Positions 7,436 through 10,332 of a DNA stretch of 10,332 bases are shown here, in pieces (the stretch's first letter is position 1; every line of letters starts with the position of its first letter). Under the pieces are notes generated by a model. It did no database searches, had not been told where the DNA came from, and saw only the letters and a list, made by a program, of their open reading frames with translations. The DNA is from Dictyocoela muelleri (Eukaryota; Microsporidia): positions 1 to 10,332 of the forward strand of contig SDVU01000815.1 in the NCBI GenBank assembly GCA_016256075.1. The letters run 5' to 3'. A program made the position numbers and the translations under genes.

Positions 7436-7643
7436 CAATTTAATAATAGTTTAATCAATTTAGTAATCGTTTCAATCAATTTAATAATCTATGCAATCAA
7501 TTTAGTAATTTTAGCAATCAATTTAATAATCGTTGCAATAAATTTAATAATCTTCGTAATCAATTTAATAATCGTTGCAATCAATTTAATAATCGTTACA
7601 ATCAATTTAATAATCGTTGCAATCAATTTAATAATTGTCGGAG
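7436..7643. repeat. 21-bp tandem array, ten units
   Basis: Consensus CAATTTAATAATCGTTGCAAT, with units starting at 7436, 7456, 7477, 7498, 7519, 7540, 7561, 7582, 7603 and 7624. The spacing is 21 bp throughout except for a 20-bp first step. Because 21 is a multiple of three, the minus strand reads a stop-free heptapeptide series (IKLIATI). That ORF is a by-product of the repeat, since it has no unique sequence of its own. Units near the right end are most alike, so expansion was probably recent there. Confidence 0.9.
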
Positions 7644-7876
7644 CCAAAACCAAATTTACCCCAAAATGCATTAATGATTTGATAGGGTTTTTTAATTTTT
7701 AAAAAAAATTCATTTATATTTGTTAATAATTTAGTATGCAGCCTAAATTCACAGTTAAATTAAATGCGAAAAATATCAATTTTGGAGGTATCAAAAAATT
7801 ACGCCAAAAATGCACGTTTTATTAGTTTTCATATAAATGAAAAAATAAAATAATTTAAATGTAATTTTAATATTTA
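7644..7876. other. AT-rich spacer
   Basis: No gene, repeat or structure was recognised. It ends with the sequence duplicated around SINE copy 5. Confidence 0.4.
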
Positions 7877-8327
7877 TTACATACTGACAACATTCATAGT
7901 TGACAACCCGGAGAGTTATCTCTTACCGTGGTCTTTAGACCTTTGGTTCCTGGTATTCAAAAAAACGTCACTTCTAAGCTATCCAGAAGCCCAGCTGTAT
8001 ACGCGATTTTCGTTTTATCAATGACTCATCAGGATACAGGTAATTATTGGCTTTTCATTAATTTATATTTTTTCACTACTTATTTTGCTGAGATGCGTCG
8101 TCGCACTCATACACACACTTAGGAGAGTCCTTTCTACTTCATTGTCATATTAGATCAAATATTAGTCAGCTATACCACACTGGAACAGCTGTGAATTAAT
8201 ACTAATTTCTATAGTATGACCATTTAATATCATTCCCTTATTATTTATTAAAGAGTGACGTCAGTAAAATTCGAACTTCGACACTTAAATTTTACATTCA
8301 AGAGTGTTAACCACTGATATATCTGAC
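7877..8327 (-). mobile_element. tRNA-derived SINE-like repeat, copy 5, full length
   Basis: A complete minus-strand copy, with the head at about 8256-8327 and the tail at about 7877-7895 (TTACATACTGACAAC). TGACGTCA is intact at 8256-8263. An imperfect 17-bp direct repeat flanks it: TGTAATTTTAATATTTA (7860-7876) and TGTAATTTTTGTATTTA (8328-8344), 15 of 17 the same. Its A box (TATCAGTGGT on the minus strand, 8310-8319) and B box (AGTTCGAAT) are weakened. The imperfect duplication and eroded boxes suggest it is older than copies 2 and 6. The 64-codon frame at 7928-8122 is a shadow of the SINE. Confidence 0.9.
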
Positions 8328-8344
8328 TGTAATTTTTGTATTTA

Positions 8345-8616
8345 AATTTATATTATTATAAAATAATAACACAAGCAAAGGTACATTGTAAATGAAACTG
8401 TGGTAAACCACATGATACAACTATTTATGATTACGGATCTAAATACTTCTTACAAAAATGAAATCAATAATTTATTCTATAAATTTAAAATAGGTCTTAA
8501 AAAGTAAAACTTAAAGGTTGATTAAAGGAATTAGAAGGGTTCTATTCAGCACAATATGGTTTTTTAACAGAATAGAAAATTAAATAAAAATATTATTTCT
8601 GAGAATAAAAAGATTT
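8345..8616. other. Spacer with faint coding-like text
   Basis: No intact frame. One minor stretch (about 8455-8575) reads like eroded coding sequence in two frames (EINNLFYKFKIGLKK, then LKELEGFYSAQYGFL), but no family could be recognised, so it is not called as a gene. Confidence 0.3.
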
Positions 8617-8631
8617 ATTTTAATAAAAGTT

Positions 8632-9082
8632 AGCCAGATAGCTCAGTGGTTAACACTCTTAAATGTAAAATTTAAGTATCTAGGTTCGAATACCGCTGAC
8701 GTCACTATTTAATAAATTATGAGGGAATGACATTAAGCGGTCATAACTATATAATTATAGTATAATATACAGTTGTTACAGTGTTGTATAGCCGATTAAG
8801 ACTTGGTCTAATATGAAAATGAAGCAGAAGAGACTCTTTTAGGTGTGGGGATGAGTGCGGCGACGCATCTCGGTAAAAAGTAGTGAAAAATAAAAATTCA
8901 TGAAAAGCCAATAATTACCTGTATCCAGCTGAGTCATTGATAAAACGAAAATCACGTATACATCTGGGCTTCTGGGTAGCTCAAAAGTGACGTATTATTA
9001 TTACCAAGAACCAAAGATTATACCCCCGTTGAAGACAACTATTCGAAATGGCAGCTATAGATGTTGTTAGCATGTAATATAT
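8632..9082 (+). mobile_element. tRNA-derived SINE-like repeat, copy 6, full length, best preserved
   Basis: This copy best displays the layout. The tRNA-like head is 8632-8704, then TGACGTCA (8697-8704), then ATTTAATAAATTATGAGGGA, and a body with GATTAAGACTTGGTCTAATA, GAGTGCGGCGACGCATCTCG and AGCTGAGTCATTGATAAAAC. The 3' end is GATGTTGTTAGCATGTAATA with a TA-rich tail. It is flanked by an exact 15-bp target duplication, ATTTTAATAAAAGTT, at 8617-8631 and 9083-9097. The anticodon-arm region (CTTAAATGTAAAATTTAAG) can form a longer stem than a normal tRNA, and the acceptor ends no longer pair, so it is not a working tRNA gene. Confidence 0.95.
8639..8693 (+). promoter_or_regulatory. Internal Pol III-type A and B boxes, SINE copy 6
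   Basis: A box TAGCTCAGTGGT (8639-8650) fits at 11 of 12 positions; B box GGTTCGAATAC (8683-8693) fits at 10 of 11, separated as in a tRNA. These would drive Pol III transcription of the SINE; inferred from family knowledge. Confidence 0.7.
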
Positions 9083-9097
9083 ATTTTAATAAAAGTT

Positions 9098-9550
9098 TAT
9101 TAGAGACGTGTTTTTTTCAAGGATACGTCAGAAACAAAATTTATATAAATCATTGCACAAATAAATTTCTAGATTTTATTATATTGTTAACATGTCTTAT
9201 ATTTTAATACAACATAAATATGAAGAAATAAAAACTTGGATTAAATGATTTTTTATTACATTTTATAAATAAAAATACCAATTTAAAAGAGGCTGATCCA
9301 AAAATGAAAATATTAAATTTTTCATTTTTTTAATTTGATTAGGATTCACCCACTTAATTCCGCCTAAATCATTTTTAATCAAAAAAAATTATCACTAATC
9401 ATACAGACATAATATAAAATTTCATAGTAATAGCAATCCAATGATAACTTTTTAGTTTGATTGTTTTTATCAAAATCTTTCGCAAATAAAACGCGATCAT
9501 TCATATTAAATGTTATATAGGCATGCTAAGATATTTTAAAAGATGGATTG
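9098..9550. other. AT-rich stretch, nothing recognised
   Basis: About 450 bases of strongly A/T-biased sequence with no open frame beyond about 30 codons, no tRNA fold and no match to the local repeats. Confidence 0.45.
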
Positions 9551-9631
9551 GATCCAGACCGTTTTTTCCATTCATATTTTAGACCGTTTTTTTTTCTAAT
9601 TCATGTTTTAGGCTGTTTTTTTTCATTTTTT
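9551..9631 (+). repeat. Three-unit short tandem repeat
   Basis: Three units of the form CCATTCATATTTTAGACCG followed by a T run; AGACCG/AGGCTG starts at 9556, 9581 and 9610, so units are 25 and 29 bp, differing mainly in T-run length. It lies just inside the right arm of the large inverted repeat, the position that the 549-768 array holds on the left, but the unit sequence differs. Confidence 0.6.
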
Positions 9632-9694
9632 TAATAGATCAAAATCAAATTAAAATAAAATAAATGTAGAAATAAACGAAAACTTATATGATTT

Positions 9695-9963
9695 ACAGTC
9701 CTTTTATTATTATGTCATCTCTTTGCTTTATTATAGTCACCTCTTTGCATTATTATAGTCCCTTCGTTGCATTATTATAGTCTCTTTGTTGCATTATTAT
9801 ATTCCTCCGTTGCATTATTATAGTTCCTTCGTTGCAAATTTATAGGCCAATTGCGGGAGTTTTTGTAATTATGAACATTTTAAGAATCCTATAGACCCCT
9901 TTCCCAAGCTATAGACCCCTTTTCTAAGCTATAGACCCTTTTTACAAACTATAGACCAAGTGG
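9695..9963 (-). repeat. Right arm of a window-wide inverted repeat, made of two tandem arrays
   Basis: Reverse complement of the left arm's plan. The inner array (about 9703-9843) has about seven 20-22 bp units of core GCATTATTATAGTCYCTTCGTT. The linker 9844-9890 (CAATTGCGGGAGTTTTTGTA) corresponds to left-arm TACGAAAACACCTGGTAATT. The outer array has four units of CTATAGACCCCTTTT at exactly 20-bp spacing (9891, 9911, 9931, 9951). The closing ACAGTCC at 9695-9701 mirrors left-arm GACTGT. Unit number and spacing differ between the arms, so they have evolved separately. Confidence 0.8.
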
Positions 9964-10096
9964 GGGGACAAAAATATCCTAGAGGCCATATTTAAATAAA
10001 AATTTAAAGCAGAAGGCCACACAAAAATAGAAATCGAACAACATTGATAGTTTTTTTTTATCAATATAAACATTTTTTATTATTTAATACGGTAAT

Positions 10097-10212
10097 TATA
10101 GTGCTGTATTGCTGATTAAGACTTGTTATATTATTAAAATAAAAATAAAGGGCTTTCCTATGTGTAGTGATGAGTGTTGTGACGCACATAGGTAAAAAAG
10201 TAATGTAATAAA
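10097..10212 (+). mobile_element. SINE-like repeat, copy 7, old fragment
   Basis: Only the middle of the body is recognisable: GTGCTGTATTGCTGATTAAG, ACTTGTTATATTATTAAAAT, GTGATGAGTGTTGTGACGCA and AGGTAAAAAAGTAATG, in the same order as in copy 6 (8777-8893). Head and 3' tail are not identifiable. It lies outside the inverted-repeat bracket and is the most diverged copy. Confidence 0.7.
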
Positions 10213-10332
10213 AACATATAGTAGCTGTTGTTCATAAGGTTTAATTTAAGAATATGTATTTCAATGAATAAATATATTAAAGATCGAATTATTAACTCAT
10301 ATACGATTCTTATAGATATAACAGAAATTTTT
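10213..10332. other. AT-rich end of window
   Basis: No gene or repeat recognised. Confidence 0.4.

Noticed and set aside
7489-7671. 60-codon heptapeptide-repeat frame
   Set aside because: Produced entirely by the 21-bp tandem array.
7928-8122. 64-codon plus-strand frame
   Set aside because: Lies antisense inside SINE copy 5; other SINE copies do not keep it open.
8400-8411. GTGGTAAACCAC palindrome as a regulatory site
   Set aside because: A single five-base-arm palindrome with no nearby gene; too short to support a call.
8632-8704. Functional tRNA gene
   Set aside because: A and B boxes are present, but the acceptor ends do not pair and the anticodon arm is abnormal; the unit is repeated with a SINE body and flanked by target duplications.

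Overview
The window looks like a transposon graveyard from a very AT-rich eukaryotic nuclear genome. A microsporidian or similar compact parasite is my best guess. That rests on extreme A+T content, no visible introns, a Merlin (IS1016/ISXO2-type) DNA transposon beside a MULE relic, and only one small intact unknown ORF. The organism assignment is inference only.

Layout. About 255-515 and 9695-9963 are inverted copies of each other. Each is built of two kinds of short tandem unit: an outer array based on GGGTCTATAG and an inner array based on ATAATAATGCAACGAAG. They bracket almost the whole window, and a further diverged array of about 22-bp period (549-768) follows the left arm. Between them lie: a MULE transposase pseudogene (about 1441-3151); a decayed Merlin transposon with about 40-bp terminal inverted repeats (about 3978-4959); one intact minus-strand ORF of 185 aa (5175-5732), the only convincing gene; a stretch with no recognisable gene (5733-6590); and a 21-bp tandem array of ten units (7436-7643).

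The commonest feature is a roughly 450-bp tRNA-derived SINE-like repeat present seven times in both orientations. Copies are at 773-1359 (-), 2109-2567 (-), 3319-3919 (-), 6593-7372 (+), 7877-8327 (-), 8632-9082 (+) and about 10097-10212 (+, a remnant). The better copies start with a tRNA-like head carrying A and B boxes, and most complete heads are followed by an exact TGACGTCA palindrome. A unique body follows, ending in a short TA-rich tail. Target-site duplications of 13, 15 and about 17 bp flank three copies, which indicates target-primed integration by a LINE-type machinery not present here.

Elements are nested. A SINE splits the MULE, and the MULE reading frame resumes exactly across the empty site. 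A 253-bp foldback MITE sits in SINE copy 1, and a 322-bp foldback MITE sits in copy 4. A small double-hairpin element adjoins or interrupts copies 1 and 3. Order of events at the MULE: MULE first, then SINE. At copies 1 and 4: SINE first, then MITE. Nothing here works together as an operon or pathway; the region reads as serial insertion and decay around a single surviving ORF.
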